A stretch of DNA of 59,725 nucleotides from CAUJGQ01 sp042408665 (lineage in GTDB: Bacteria; Chloroflexota; Dehalococcoidia; CAUJGQ01): assembly GCA_042408665.1 (NCBI GenBank), contig JBHOQW010000049.1, positions 1 through 59,725 of the forward strand, written 5' to 3'. Below are positions 1 through 8,101 of the stretch, piece by piece. Each line of letters opens with the position of its first letter. Position 1 is the stretch's first letter. Both the position numbers and the translations under genes were made by a program. The notes below the pieces were generated by a model. That model had not been told where the DNA came from and searched no databases. It was given only the letters and a program-made list of their open reading frames with translations.

Positions 1-75
1 GACGCCCAGGCGGTGCTGGACGGTGAGCTGGACGATCTGCTCAAGGCGTACCTGAAGACGACGATCGGTGCGTAG
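1..75 (+). CDS. C-terminal fragment of an unidentified protein
   Basis: An open frame enters from the left edge and ends at a TAG at 73-75, giving 24 residues that end in LLKAYLKTTIGA. It sits 24 bases before the metallopeptidase gene on the same strand and may share its transcript. Too little is visible to assign a family. Confidence 0.5.
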   Translation, partial: DAQAVLDGELDDLLKAYLKTTIGA

Positions 76-99
76 GCGGCAGGGTGAGGAGGGCGATCC

Positions 100-1371
100 G
101 TGGTTGCACGGTTCCTCGTAGCGACATTGCTGGCCACCCTCACCCTGCCGCTCGCGGCCGTTGGTCCCGTGCGCGCCGCCGGCATCCGCCTAGTGGGCGA
201 GCCGACTGTGGAGAACCAGTTCCCGGACGCGCTCGTCTTTCACGTGCAGGCAGAAAGCGACGCCGAGATCCGTGAGGTGCGCCTGCGGTACACCTTCCTG
301 CCGGAGAACCGGTCTGCCTCGGCGCAGGCCGAGTTCGAGCCGGGTACCCGCGTGCAGGCCACCTACACCCTGCGCTCCGGAACCCGTCAGGTATATATCC
401 CGCCGGGCAAGGCGATCCGCTATTTCTGGGAGCTGCGCGATGCAGCCGGCAACGAGCTGCGGACCGAGGAGCGGCAAACCGCCTTCGATGACACCCGCTT
501 TCCGTGGCAACAGGTGAGCGACGGGATCGTCACGGTCTACTACTATCGCGGGGAGCGGCGTGACGCCGAGGTGATGGCGCAGGTGGCCAACGAGACCCTC
601 GCCAAGGCGTCGGCGCTCATGGGCACAACCCTGCGCTTTCCGGTGCGCATTTGGGCCTACGCCAGTCAGCGTGACTTCCAGATCGCCCTGGCCCACGCGA
701 GCGTGACGCACGACCCCAACGTGCTCGGCCAAGCGCACGAACCGGATACGTTCATCATGGTGGTCGACCGGCTCTCCTCTCCCACGGCGCTGGACACCGC
801 CCGGCACGAGCTGACGCACCTCGTGACGGCCAACGCCCTGCAGGGCGGGCCCTTCAAGGACCTGTACCCCTCCTGGCTAAACGAGGGCACCTCGGTGTAC
901 ATGCAGGTGCAGCCCAACGATGTGGGCTACATCGACGCCCTGGAGAAGGCGGTCCGAGAGGACACCCTGATCCCCCTGCGCGCGCTCACCAGCGGCACGC
1001 GGGCGCGGGATATCGGCCTCTTCTACGGCGAGTCGTACGCGCTGGTTAAGTACCTGATCGAGACCTACGGGCCGCAGAAGTTCGCCCAGATGATCGCCGA
1101 GTTCAAGCAGAGCGGCGACCTGGACGCGACCTTCATGAAGGTCTACGGCGTGGACCGCGACGGGCTGTACCGCGCCTGGCGGGTGAGCCTGGGCCTGCCG
1201 CCGGAACCCGGCCAGCGGCGCGGCGGGCAGGCCGACGGCGCTGGCGGCGCGGACACCACGACGGTGCTCGTTGTCGGGGCAACGGCCCTGATGGTGGCGC
1301 TGGCCCTGGCCGCCGCGGCGGGCGGTCTATGGCTCGCGCGGCGCACGGCGGGGGCGGAGCGAGAGGAATGA
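100..1371 (+). CDS. secreted, membrane-anchored peptidase MA-family metallopeptidase (copy 1)
   Basis: This 423-residue protein starts at GTG 100, seven bases after a GAGGAGGG ribosome site at 86-93. A signal peptide covers about residues 1-26. The zinc site HELTH lies at residues 236-240, with a third-ligand candidate Glu262 in WLNEG, the layout of gluzincins of the peptidase MA-like family. An Ala/Leu-rich membrane segment at about residues 388-416 followed by Arg suggests a C-terminal anchor with the catalytic domain outside. An N-terminal beta-rich region (about 30-140) precedes the peptidase domain. The stop overlaps the start of a paralogue by 4 bases, so the two are translationally coupled. 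The substrate is unknown. Confidence 0.85.
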   Translation: MVARFLVATLLATLTLPLAAVGPVRAAGIRLVGEPTVENQFPDALVFHVQAESDAEIREVRLRYTFLPENRSASAQAEFEPGTRVQATYTLRSGTRQVYIPPGKAIRYFWELRDAAGNELRTEERQTAFDDTRFPWQQVSDGIVTVYYYRGERRDAEVMAQVANETLAKASALMGTTLRFPVRIWAYASQRDFQIALAHASVTHDPNVLGQAHEPDTFIMVVDRLSSPTALDTARHELTHLVTANALQGGPFKDLYPSWLNEGTSVYMQVQPNDVGYIDALEKAVREDTLIPLRALTSGTRARDIGLFYGESYALVKYLIETYGPQKFAQMIAEFKQSGDLDATFMKVYGVDRDGLYRAWRVSLGLPPEPGQRRGGQADGAGGADTTTVLVVGATALMVALALAAAAGGLWLARRTAGAEREE

Positions 1372-2648
1372 GCCGGGCGTTCGCCCTCGTGGTGGCCGTG
1401 CTGGCGGCGCTGACGCTGCCGACGGCGCGGGCCGGGGCCGCGGGCGTGACCGTCATCTCCTCGGCGGCCCGCGTTGATTTTCCCTGGGGCGTCACGTTCA
1501 CGCTGGAAGCGACCAGTGAGGCCGGGATCAGCGACATCTCGCTGCTGCTCACCCTGCCCAACCAGCGCTATGGCGCCTACCCGCGCAATGTGCGCCCAGA
1601 CTTTCAACCCGGCCCGCGCGTGACCGCCACCTGGAGCTGGCGTCGCTACGGTAGCCAGCTCCCGCCCGGGGCCGAGATCAGCTACCGCTGGCGCATCACC
1701 GACGCCGCCGGCGCCAGCCTGGAGACGCCCGCCGCCACGGTACGCGTGGAGGACACCCGCTTCCAGTGGCGAGAGCTGAAGAGCGAGACCGTCACCTTGC
1801 GCTGGTACCGCGGCGATGAGGCGTTCGGCCGCGAACTGCTCGATGCGGCCACGGCGGCGGTGACGCGCCTGGCCCGCGAGCAGGGTGTCGACCTCGTGCG
1901 GCCGGTGACCGTGCTGGTGTACGGCTCGCAGGCCGACCTGTACAGTGCCCTGCCGGGCACGCCGCCCTGGATCGGCGGTATCTCCATCGGCGAGTACGAT
2001 ACCGTCCTGGTGCCGATCGCGCCGGGTGACCGGGGAGAGGGCCAGCGGGCGCTGCTGCACGAGCTCACCCACCAGCTCATCTACCAGATCACGTTCACAC
2101 CCGGGCTCGGTAGCCACGTGCCGGCCTGGCTGAACGAGGGGCTGGCCGTGGTGGCCGAAGGCGGTACCAGTGGGGAGAACCGGCAGGCGCTGGCGCAGGC
2201 CGTGCAGTTCGACCGCCTTCCCACCCTACGCGCGCTCATCAACGCCTTCTCCACGCTGCCCGGCCCTGACGCCCAGGTGGCGTACGCCGCCGCGGAGAGC
2301 GTGGTGCGCTACCTCCTGCATGAGTACGGCCCTGACTGGATGCGCGCTCTGCTCAGCCGCTTCGGCGAGGGGCGCACCCCAGACGACGCCCTGCGCGCGG
2401 TCTACGGCAAGGGCCAGGATGAGATCGAGGACGGCTGGCGCATCAGCCTCGGCCTGCGCCCACGCGACCGGGGTGGGGCGCCGAGCCCCGATGGGACGCA
2501 AACGGCGGGCGCGCATCGGCCCGCGGCGGAGGGGCGCATCGTCGTGGCCGGCGTGGCGGCCATCGTCGTCGTGCTGGCGGTGAGCGTGACCGGCTCGCTC
2601 CTGCTCGCGCGTCGGCGTCGGCGCACGTCGCTCAACGGTTTGGGATGA
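1368..2648 (+). CDS. secreted, membrane-anchored peptidase MA-family metallopeptidase (copy 2)
   Basis: I place the start at ATG 1368, inside the ATGA overlap with copy 1 and just after GAGAGGA; the frame is open to 1329 but that would put 13 residues before an excellent signal peptide. The product is 426 residues with HELTH at 231-235 and Glu257 in WLNEG, then a GxESVVRYL helix matching GESYALVKYL in copy 1. A C-terminal membrane helix (VVAGVAAIVVVLAVSV) is followed by Arg-rich cytoplasmic residues. Architecture matches copy 1 domain for domain, so this is a tandem duplication that has diverged. Its last 17 bases overlap the convergent gene on the minus strand. Confidence 0.85.
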   Translation: MSRAFALVVAVLAALTLPTARAGAAGVTVISSAARVDFPWGVTFTLEATSEAGISDISLLLTLPNQRYGAYPRNVRPDFQPGPRVTATWSWRRYGSQLPPGAEISYRWRITDAAGASLETPAATVRVEDTRFQWRELKSETVTLRWYRGDEAFGRELLDAATAAVTRLAREQGVDLVRPVTVLVYGSQADLYSALPGTPPWIGGISIGEYDTVLVPIAPGDRGEGQRALLHELTHQLIYQITFTPGLGSHVPAWLNEGLAVVAEGGTSGENRQALAQAVQFDRLPTLRALINAFSTLPGPDAQVAYAAAESVVRYLLHEYGPDWMRALLSRFGEGRTPDDALRAVYGKGQDEIEDGWRISLGLRPRDRGGAPSPDGTQTAGAHRPAAEGRIVVAGVAAIVVVLAVSVTGSLLLARRRRRTSLNGLG

Positions 2649-3423
2649 TCAGCCCGCTGGGCCGCACCTGGCCGGGCTCGCCGGGTTCGTTGCGTGCCGG
2701 CAGCGGTGTGGCGGTGGGCGGGATGGCAAACACGGCGCTGCGCGGTGCGATGGCGCGCCGCTCGGCCGCGTGCACAGCCTCTTCGATCAGCTCCTCGGGG
2801 GAGAGCATACCGAACAGGGGCGGCCGGTCTTCTACCACGGTGGCCGGGACGGCGCGCACAGCGTAGCGCTCCGTGAGCATGGGAAACTCGCCGGCCTCGA
2901 TGATCTCGGCCCGCAGGTGAGGGCTGGCGAGGGCCAGCACCTCTACTACGCGCGCCATCTCGGCGCAGTAGGGTGCGTCCGGCAGCACAAACAGCCGCAC
3001 CCGCACCGTGCGCTTCAGTCGGTTGAGCCGCCGCCGGATGGCGGGGGGCGGCACCGGTGGCTCGCCGGACACGTCCACGATCGTTTCGATCAGCACGGGA
3101 AAGAGCAGACGGGAGGGGAGACCGACGAACAGCACGGGCCGGTTGACCGCCCCGCGCACCACGGTGGTCGGCACCACCGTTATCCCGTAACGTTCCTCCA
3201 GGTCCCGTTGCTTGCCCAGTTCGAAGACGCGCAGGTCGATGCGTTCCGAGAGGCGAGCGATTTCGGTGAGCACCTGTTCCATATCCGGACAGGTGGGGCA
3301 TTCTTGCCGGCCCGGCACGTACACCGGCAACGGCCGCACGGTGAACAGGTCGATCTTGACCGGGCCCGTGAGGTCCTGGGCGAAACGCTGACGGATGAGT
3401 TCCTGCTCTCGCAACGGGATCAC
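2632..3423 (-). CDS. two-module thioredoxin-fold protein (protein disulfide oxidoreductase-like)
   Basis: The 263-residue product starts at GTG 3423, overlapping the stop of the phosphatidyltransferase by 4 bases. Two thioredoxin-like halves are visible: the first has a CPTC redox motif (QECPTCPDM) and the cis-Pro loop VVPTTVV; the second has PDAPYCAEM, with one cysteine only, and RAVPATVV. Archaeal/thermophilic PDO proteins carry CxxC in both halves, so here the second site seems to be monothiol. No signal peptide is seen, so it is probably cytoplasmic. It is the last gene of a three-gene operon with lipid glycosylation genes; a functional link is not obvious. Confidence 0.7.
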   Translation of the reverse strand: MIPLREQELIRQRFAQDLTGPVKIDLFTVRPLPVYVPGRQECPTCPDMEQVLTEIARLSERIDLRVFELGKQRDLEERYGITVVPTTVVRGAVNRPVLFVGLPSRLLFPVLIETIVDVSGEPPVPPPAIRRRLNRLKRTVRVRLFVLPDAPYCAEMARVVEVLALASPHLRAEIIEAGEFPMLTERYAVRAVPATVVEDRPPLFGMLSPEELIEEAVHAAERRAIAPRSAVFAIPPTATPLPARNEPGEPGQVRPSGLIIPNR

Positions 3424-4061
3424 GGTTGAGCCTCGCTTTCCTCGGCGGCGCTCGCCGCTAGCTTGCCGCAGGTGCGAATGAGGCGCTGAAGCGCGGTGAG
3501 ATTGGCCAGCGCGGCCAGCACCCAGAGCGCGGCGATGAGCGCGCCCTGCCACCAGGCGGCGGCGATCAGCGCCAGGGCAACCAGGACCACACGCTCGGCG
3601 CGGGTGAAGATCCCCTCACGCAGGTTCAACCCCAGCGTCTCGGCGCGGGCGCGCACGAAGCTCACCAGCACGGAGCCCGTGAGCGCGGTGAACGCCAGCG
3701 CGACGGAGAGGTATGCCTCTCGCTTGGCCTGGTAGACGACGATGCCGAGCAGTACCACGGCCTCGGAGTAGCGGTCCAGCACGGCATCGAACACCGCGCC
3801 GAAGCGGCTGACACGGCCCGTGGCGCGCGCCAGGGCGCCGTCCACCAGGTCCAGCAGGCTGCTTACCAACATCAGGCTACCCGCGGCCGGCAACCAGCCG
3901 CTGGCGGCCAGCAGCGCGGCGGCGCAGTTGCCCAGGAACCCCAGCGCCGTCACGGCGTTGGGGCTGAGGCCGGCCCGGGCCACCGCGCGCACGGCGGGGT
4001 CGAGCAGGCGGCGCGGCGCGGTGCGGGGCAGGAGGTGCGGGTCCACGGCTGCACACCTCAT
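3420..4061 (-). CDS. CDP-alcohol phosphatidyltransferase (PgsA/PIP-synthase family)
   Basis: The protein has 213 residues and starts at ATG 4061, overlapping the glycosyltransferase stop (ATGA). The family signature D-x2-DG-x2-AR-x8-G-x3-D-x3-D is complete, from DLVDGALAR to FDAVLD, so both metal ions can be bound. Several hydrophobic helices fit an integral membrane enzyme that transfers a phosphatidyl group from CDP-diacylglycerol to an alcohol. Family knowledge: actinobacterial PIP synthase (PgsA1) is encoded beside the PimA mannosyltransferase, which is the arrangement here; this favours an inositol-type acceptor, but the sequence alone does not prove the acceptor. Confidence 0.8.
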   Translation of the reverse strand: MRCAAVDPHLLPRTAPRRLLDPAVRAVARAGLSPNAVTALGFLGNCAAALLAASGWLPAAGSLMLVSSLLDLVDGALARATGRVSRFGAVFDAVLDRYSEAVVLLGIVVYQAKREAYLSVALAFTALTGSVLVSFVRARAETLGLNLREGIFTRAERVVLVALALIAAAWWQGALIAALWVLAALANLTALQRLIRTCGKLAASAAEESEAQP

Positions 4062-5272
4062 GTTGGCTTGGCGGCGGTCAGACGGCGCAGGCGGCTCTGC
4101 TGGGTGAGGCCGCGCTCGTAGAGCAGGCGCTGGTAATAGCTGAGCACCCGCCGGGCGACGCGGTCCCAGCCGTACGCCTCGGCGCGCAGCCGGGCGTTGC
4201 GGCTCATCTGCTCCCGCAGGCCGCTGTCCGCCAGCAAATGCACCAACGCCAGGGCGAGCGCCTCCGGATTCTTGGGCTCCACCAGGTGCCCCTCCACTCC
4301 GTCCGTGATCACACTCGCGAACCCCTCGATGTTGCTGGCCACCACCGGCTTGCCGGACGCTATCGCCTCCAGGAGCACGTAACCTTGGCTCTCGTTGCCG
4401 GTGGCCGGGAAGCAACAGATGTCCGCCGAGGCGTAATACCTCGGCAACTCATCGGCAGGCACGTAGCCGGTGAACAGCACGTCCGGCACGCCGGCACGGC
4501 GGATGGAGCGCTCGTACCCTTCGCGCAACCGGCCCTCGCCGACCACGATCAGGCGGGTGTTGGGCATCTCGCGCTTGACAGCGATGTAGGCGCGCAGCAG
4601 ATACTTCAGGCCCTTGCGCTTCTCCATTCGCCCCACGAACAGGATGTTCAGTTTGCCGTCGCGCAGCTCCGGTCGTGGCACCGCGTCCGTAAAGCGTGCC
4701 AGGTCGATACCGTTGGGGATGATGTTGTAGTAGCCGGGAAAGTAGCGTGAGACGAGCCGCTCGGCGGCCGGAGACACGGCGATCTTGCCGTCCAGCTTGC
4801 GGAACCAGCGCTTGAGCAGCCGCTTCGAGTAGGCGTACAGCCGGTTGCCGCCGTCCTTGGCCGCGTGGAAGGTGCCGACGTTGACGGCCTCCGAGTGACG
4901 GAGAAAGGTGATCGGCAGGAAGGGCATGAGCGGCTCGTGCACGTGCACCACCTCGAAGCGCTCCGCCGCTAGCACCTCTTTGACGCGCGGGGAGAGCCGG
5001 GGCGAGAGGGCGATGCGGGCGATGGAGCCGCTGGTGGGGACGGGCACCGGCCGGCCGATGACGATGATGTCCTGGGCGCTGCCCACGGGCGGCGGGCCAG
5101 AGGCGGGGCCGATGATGCGCACGTAGTGGCCGCTCGCCCGGAAGTGCGCCGCGAGCTGGGTGATGTGGTTGTTCACCCCGCCGGCCACGGCGAGATCGTA
5201 GGGCGAGACCAGGGCGATCCGAAGCGACTGGGTAACATCCGGCGACCGGTCCGTCATGTTCGCAGCATACAC
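4058..5272 (-). CDS. GT4-family glycosyltransferase, PimA-like
   Basis: About 404 residues with an N-terminal Rossmann half that opens IALVSPYDLAVAGGVNNH, the donor-free acceptor loop typical of phosphatidylinositol mannosyltransferase and related GT4 enzymes, and a C-terminal nucleotide-sugar half with FVGRMEKRKGLKYLL and the E-x7-E stretch around NESQGYVLLEAIASG. It should transfer a sugar from a nucleotide or GDP-sugar to a lipid or similar acceptor at the membrane face. Start could be ATG 5272 or ATG 5257; neither has a clear ribosome site. It is the first gene of the operon with the phosphatidyltransferase. Confidence 0.82.
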   Translation of the reverse strand: MYAANMTDRSPDVTQSLRIALVSPYDLAVAGGVNNHITQLAAHFRASGHYVRIIGPASGPPPVGSAQDIIVIGRPVPVPTSGSIARIALSPRLSPRVKEVLAAERFEVVHVHEPLMPFLPITFLRHSEAVNVGTFHAAKDGGNRLYAYSKRLLKRWFRKLDGKIAVSPAAERLVSRYFPGYYNIIPNGIDLARFTDAVPRPELRDGKLNILFVGRMEKRKGLKYLLRAYIAVKREMPNTRLIVVGEGRLREGYERSIRRAGVPDVLFTGYVPADELPRYYASADICCFPATGNESQGYVLLEAIASGKPVVASNIEGFASVITDGVEGHLVEPKNPEALALALVHLLADSGLREQMSRNARLRAEAYGWDRVARRVLSYYQRLLYERGLTQQSRLRRLTAAKPT

Positions 5273-5304
5273 GATCCGGCAGACCGCACCGCTCCGTACC
5301 GGCG

Positions 5305-6883
5305 TTATTCGATCCCAACAATGTAGTCGTAGAGCGGCTGACCGCCGGCCACAAGCTCTACCTCTATCTGCGGGTAATGGCGTCGAAGCTCGGCGGCAAG
5401 GTCGGCGGCGCGCTCGGGCGGGACCGCTTCGCCGTAAAATACCGTGATCAAGGCGCCTGGTGTGGGGCGTACCCGCGCCACCGCGTGGACCACCGCCTCT
5501 TCCAGGCTGGGCGCGGTCAGCGCCAGCTCGCCGTCGACGAGGGCGATCGGCTGGCCGGCGCGCACCGGTGCGCCATCCACGCGGGTCGGGCGGGCGGCGT
5601 GGGTGACCTCCACGGTGCGCACGTGCCCGATGGCCTGGCGCATGGCCGCCAGGGCGGCCTCCGGCTCCGCGTCCGGGTTGAGGGCCAGCAGCGCGGCGAT
5701 GCCCTGGGGCACCGAGCGGGTGGGCAGCACCTCCACGCGCTTGCTGGACAGGGCGGCCGCCTGTTCGGCGGTCCAGACCACGTTCTTGTGATTGGGCAGC
5801 ACCACCACGACGGGCCGCGACGCCGCCTCGATCGCCGCCAGGATTTCGCGCGCGCTGGGGTTCATGGTGCGACCGCCGGACACGATCTGCTCGGCGCCGG
5901 CGCCGCGCAGGGCGGCGGCGATCCCCGCGCCGCTCGCCACCGCCACCACCGAGAACGGAGCGGCGCTCGTTGGCGGTGCGGTGTCCGGGGCGATCTGTGC
6001 CGCCTGCTCGTCCATATTCTCGACCTTGATCGCGGTGAGCGGGCCGTAGCCGGCCGCGCGCGAGAGGGGCGCTCCCGGGTCCGGACAGTGCACGTGCACG
6101 TGCAACACGCCCTGCTCCTCGACCACCACCACCGAGTCGCCGAGGGCGGTCATGGCGACGCGCAGGTCATCGGCGGTGGTCGGTGCGGTGCGCACCAGGA
6201 ACTGGATGCAATAGCCGTAGCGCTCGTCGCCGCGCTCATGGGCGGTGCGGTGCGCTTCGAGCCACGCCGGGGCGATGTGGCCGGCGTCCGACGGCGCCTC
6301 CGGCAGCGGCGCGCCCTGCAGGTAGCCTAGGGCACCCTCTAACACCACGCACAGCCCCAGGCCGCCCGAGTCGACCACCCCCGCCTCGCGCAGGACGGGT
6401 AGCAGCTCCGGGGTGCGTTGTACGGCCGCCCGCGCGGCGGCGACGGCCGCCGCGAGCACTCCCACGGTGTCGTGACCGTCGGCGGCCGCGCGGGCGGCGG
6501 CTTGCCCCGCTTCGCGCGCCACGGTGAGCATCGTGCCCTCCACGGGCCGCACCGTCCGCGCGCGATAGGCCCGCCAGGCGAGTGGCGAGCCCCTTGAGGT
6601 ATTGGGAAAGAATAACGCCGGAATTGCCACGTGCCCCCATGATCGCACCATGTGCCAGGGCGGCGGCCACGGCGTCGAGCTCCGGCCCGGCGGCCCGCGC
6701 CTCGTCCACGGCGGCGCGCAGGGTGAGCGACATGTTGGTGCCGGTATCCCCGTCCGGCACCGGGAAGACGTTGATGGCGTTGATGGCGGGGGCGTTCCGC
6801 TCCAGCCAGGTAGCGGCGGTGGAGAAGAGTGCATACAGGTCCGGACCGGACAGCGCCGACGCCGTTTCGGCTCCGATGGTCAC
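5305..6883 (-). pseudogene. FakA/YloV-type DAK2-domain kinase gene, broken by an internal deletion and frameshift
   Basis: Reading starts at GTG 6883, six bases after GGAGGAG, and gives a normal DAK2 (DhaL-like) N-terminus with the ATP/metal motif NVFPVPDGDTGTNM and GARGNSGVILSQYLKGLA. About 6570-6600 the homology jumps to another frame, resuming at AYRARTVRPVEGTMLTV and running to a normal DegV-like C-terminus at 5305. In YloV about 24 residues separate these blocks; here only about 5 remain, so roughly 56-62 bases (2 mod 3) are missing. The product as read would stop early. FakA phosphorylates fatty acids bound to FakB. The gene faces away from rpmB, a conserved neighbour in Firmicutes. A real mutation and an assembly error are both possible. 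Confidence 0.75.
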
Positions 6884-6944
6884 CGGGGCTCCTCCAGGGG
6901 CGCGGGACGCGGGTTGGCGGCCGAAGCGGCGCGGTGATGTCGAT

Positions 6945-6973
6945 TTGCGGCCCCCCCGCGCCCATGCTACGAT
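6945..6973 (+). promoter_or_regulatory. probable sigma-70-type promoter of rpmB
   Basis: TTGCGG at 6945-6950 and TACGAT at 6968-6973 are separated by 17 bases and face rpmB, leaving a leader of roughly 110 bases. Confidence 0.45.
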
Positions 6974-7086
6974 GGGTAGCGAATTGTCACAAGCTGCACG
7001 AACGCGCGGCGCGACCGTGCGGGGCCGGCGCTGTGCCGGGGTGCCCGGTGTCGCGCCGGGCGCGCGTCATGTGAGGGATCATCGCC

Positions 7087-7296
7087 GTGGCGACCTGTGA
7101 GATCTGTGGAAAGCACACCGTGATCGGTCGGAACATCCGCCACAAGTCCTCCGGCCGCTGGGAGCGCAAGGCGCACAAGACGCCGCGCACCTTTCAACCG
7201 AACGTGCACCGGCACTGGGTGGTGATGGACGGGAAACGGCAACGGCTCAAGATCTGCACACGCTGCCTGAAGACCACCCTGAAAGTGCCCCGGTAA
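7087..7296 (+). CDS. rpmB: 50S ribosomal protein L28
   Basis: The 69-residue protein matches L28: it opens with MATCEICGKHTVIG and has the conserved NVHRHWV core. It carries a CEIC pair near the N-terminus and CTRC near the C-terminus, so it is the zinc-binding (C+) version of L28, not the zinc-free paralogue made in zinc starvation. GTG 7087 is preferred because a GAGGGAT ribosome site lies 8-14 bases upstream. It stands alone, divergent from the fakA-like gene and convergent with rpe. Confidence 0.95.
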   Translation: MATCEICGKHTVIGRNIRHKSSGRWERKAHKTPRTFQPNVHRHWVVMDGKRQRLKICTRCLKTTLKVPR

Positions 7297-7323
7297 GGAA
7301 GGGGTCGCGCGTCCCCGGTGCAT

Positions 7324-7348
7324 GCCCCGCGTCGCCTAGGCGCGGGGC
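7324..7348. terminator. hairpin between convergent rpmB and rpe
   Basis: GCCCCGCG (7324-7331) pairs with CGCGGGGC (7341-7348) around a 9-base loop. It lies just after rpmB and covers the rpe stop codon. There is no clear T-tract, so termination is inferred from position. Confidence 0.5.
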
Positions 7349-8040
7349 TGCGCATGTCCGCGCACCGCCCCGGCGGCGGCCCGTCGCAGGCGTTCCACCG
7401 CCGCCGCCACCGGTTCCCGGTGGTTGAAAATGGCCGAGCCGGCCACCACGATGTCCACCCCGTCCTCGCACACGGCGCGCACGGTGTCCTCGTTGACGCC
7501 GCCGTCCACCTCCAGCGCCACTGACCGGCCGCACCGGTCGATAAGCTGGCGCACCCGTCGCAATTTCGGCCGCACGTGCTCCAGAAACCGTTGCCCGCCC
7601 CAGCCAGGGTCCACCGTCATGACCACCACCACGTCGGCCAGATCGAGCACCTCGCTGATGGCGGTCTCATGGGTGCCGGGGCTGAGCGCCACGCCGGCGC
7701 GCAGGCCGGCATCGCGGATCAGGCGCAGGACGCGGTGCAGGTGCGGGGTGGCCTCGGCGTGCACGGTGAGCAGGTCGGCGCCGGCGTCTTTGAAGGGGCC
7801 GATGTGCCGCTCCGGGTGCTCGATCATGAGGTGCAGGTCCAGCGGCAGCCGGCAGGAGCGGCGCACCGCGTCTACGATCAGCGGCCCCATCGTGATCGGC
7901 GGCACGAAGTGCCCATCCATGACGTCGATGTGAATGTAATCCGCCCCGGCCGCCTCTGCCTCACGCACCTGCTCACCGAGACGGGCGAAGTCCGCGGTGA
8001 GGATCGACGGTGCCAGCTTCACTCCCTCGATCAGCGGCAT
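7336..8040 (-). CDS. rpe: ribulose-phosphate 3-epimerase
   Basis: A 234-residue TIM-barrel enzyme that interconverts ribulose 5-phosphate and xylulose 5-phosphate in the pentose phosphate pathway. Visible family blocks are LAPSILTADF, HIDVMDGHFVP (metal His and catalytic Asp), DLHLMIEHP, VMTVDPGWGGQ and the second catalytic Asp in LEVDGGV, then VAGSAIF for phosphate binding. Length is normal for the family. It starts at ATG 8040 and is followed by a short Ala/Arg-rich tail. It is 61 bases from argH on the same strand. Confidence 0.95.
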   Translation of the reverse strand: MPLIEGVKLAPSILTADFARLGEQVREAEAAGADYIHIDVMDGHFVPPITMGPLIVDAVRRSCRLPLDLHLMIEHPERHIGPFKDAGADLLTVHAEATPHLHRVLRLIRDAGLRAGVALSPGTHETAISEVLDLADVVVVMTVDPGWGGQRFLEHVRPKLRRVRQLIDRCGRSVALEVDGGVNEDTVRAVCEDGVDIVVAGSAIFNHREPVAAAVERLRRAAAGAVRGHAQPRA

Positions 8041-8101
8041 GCTCGTGCTCCCAGCTCTGCGCGGCCTTCTTGTGCCTCACTTGGCGGGATGGACGGCGGG
8101 C

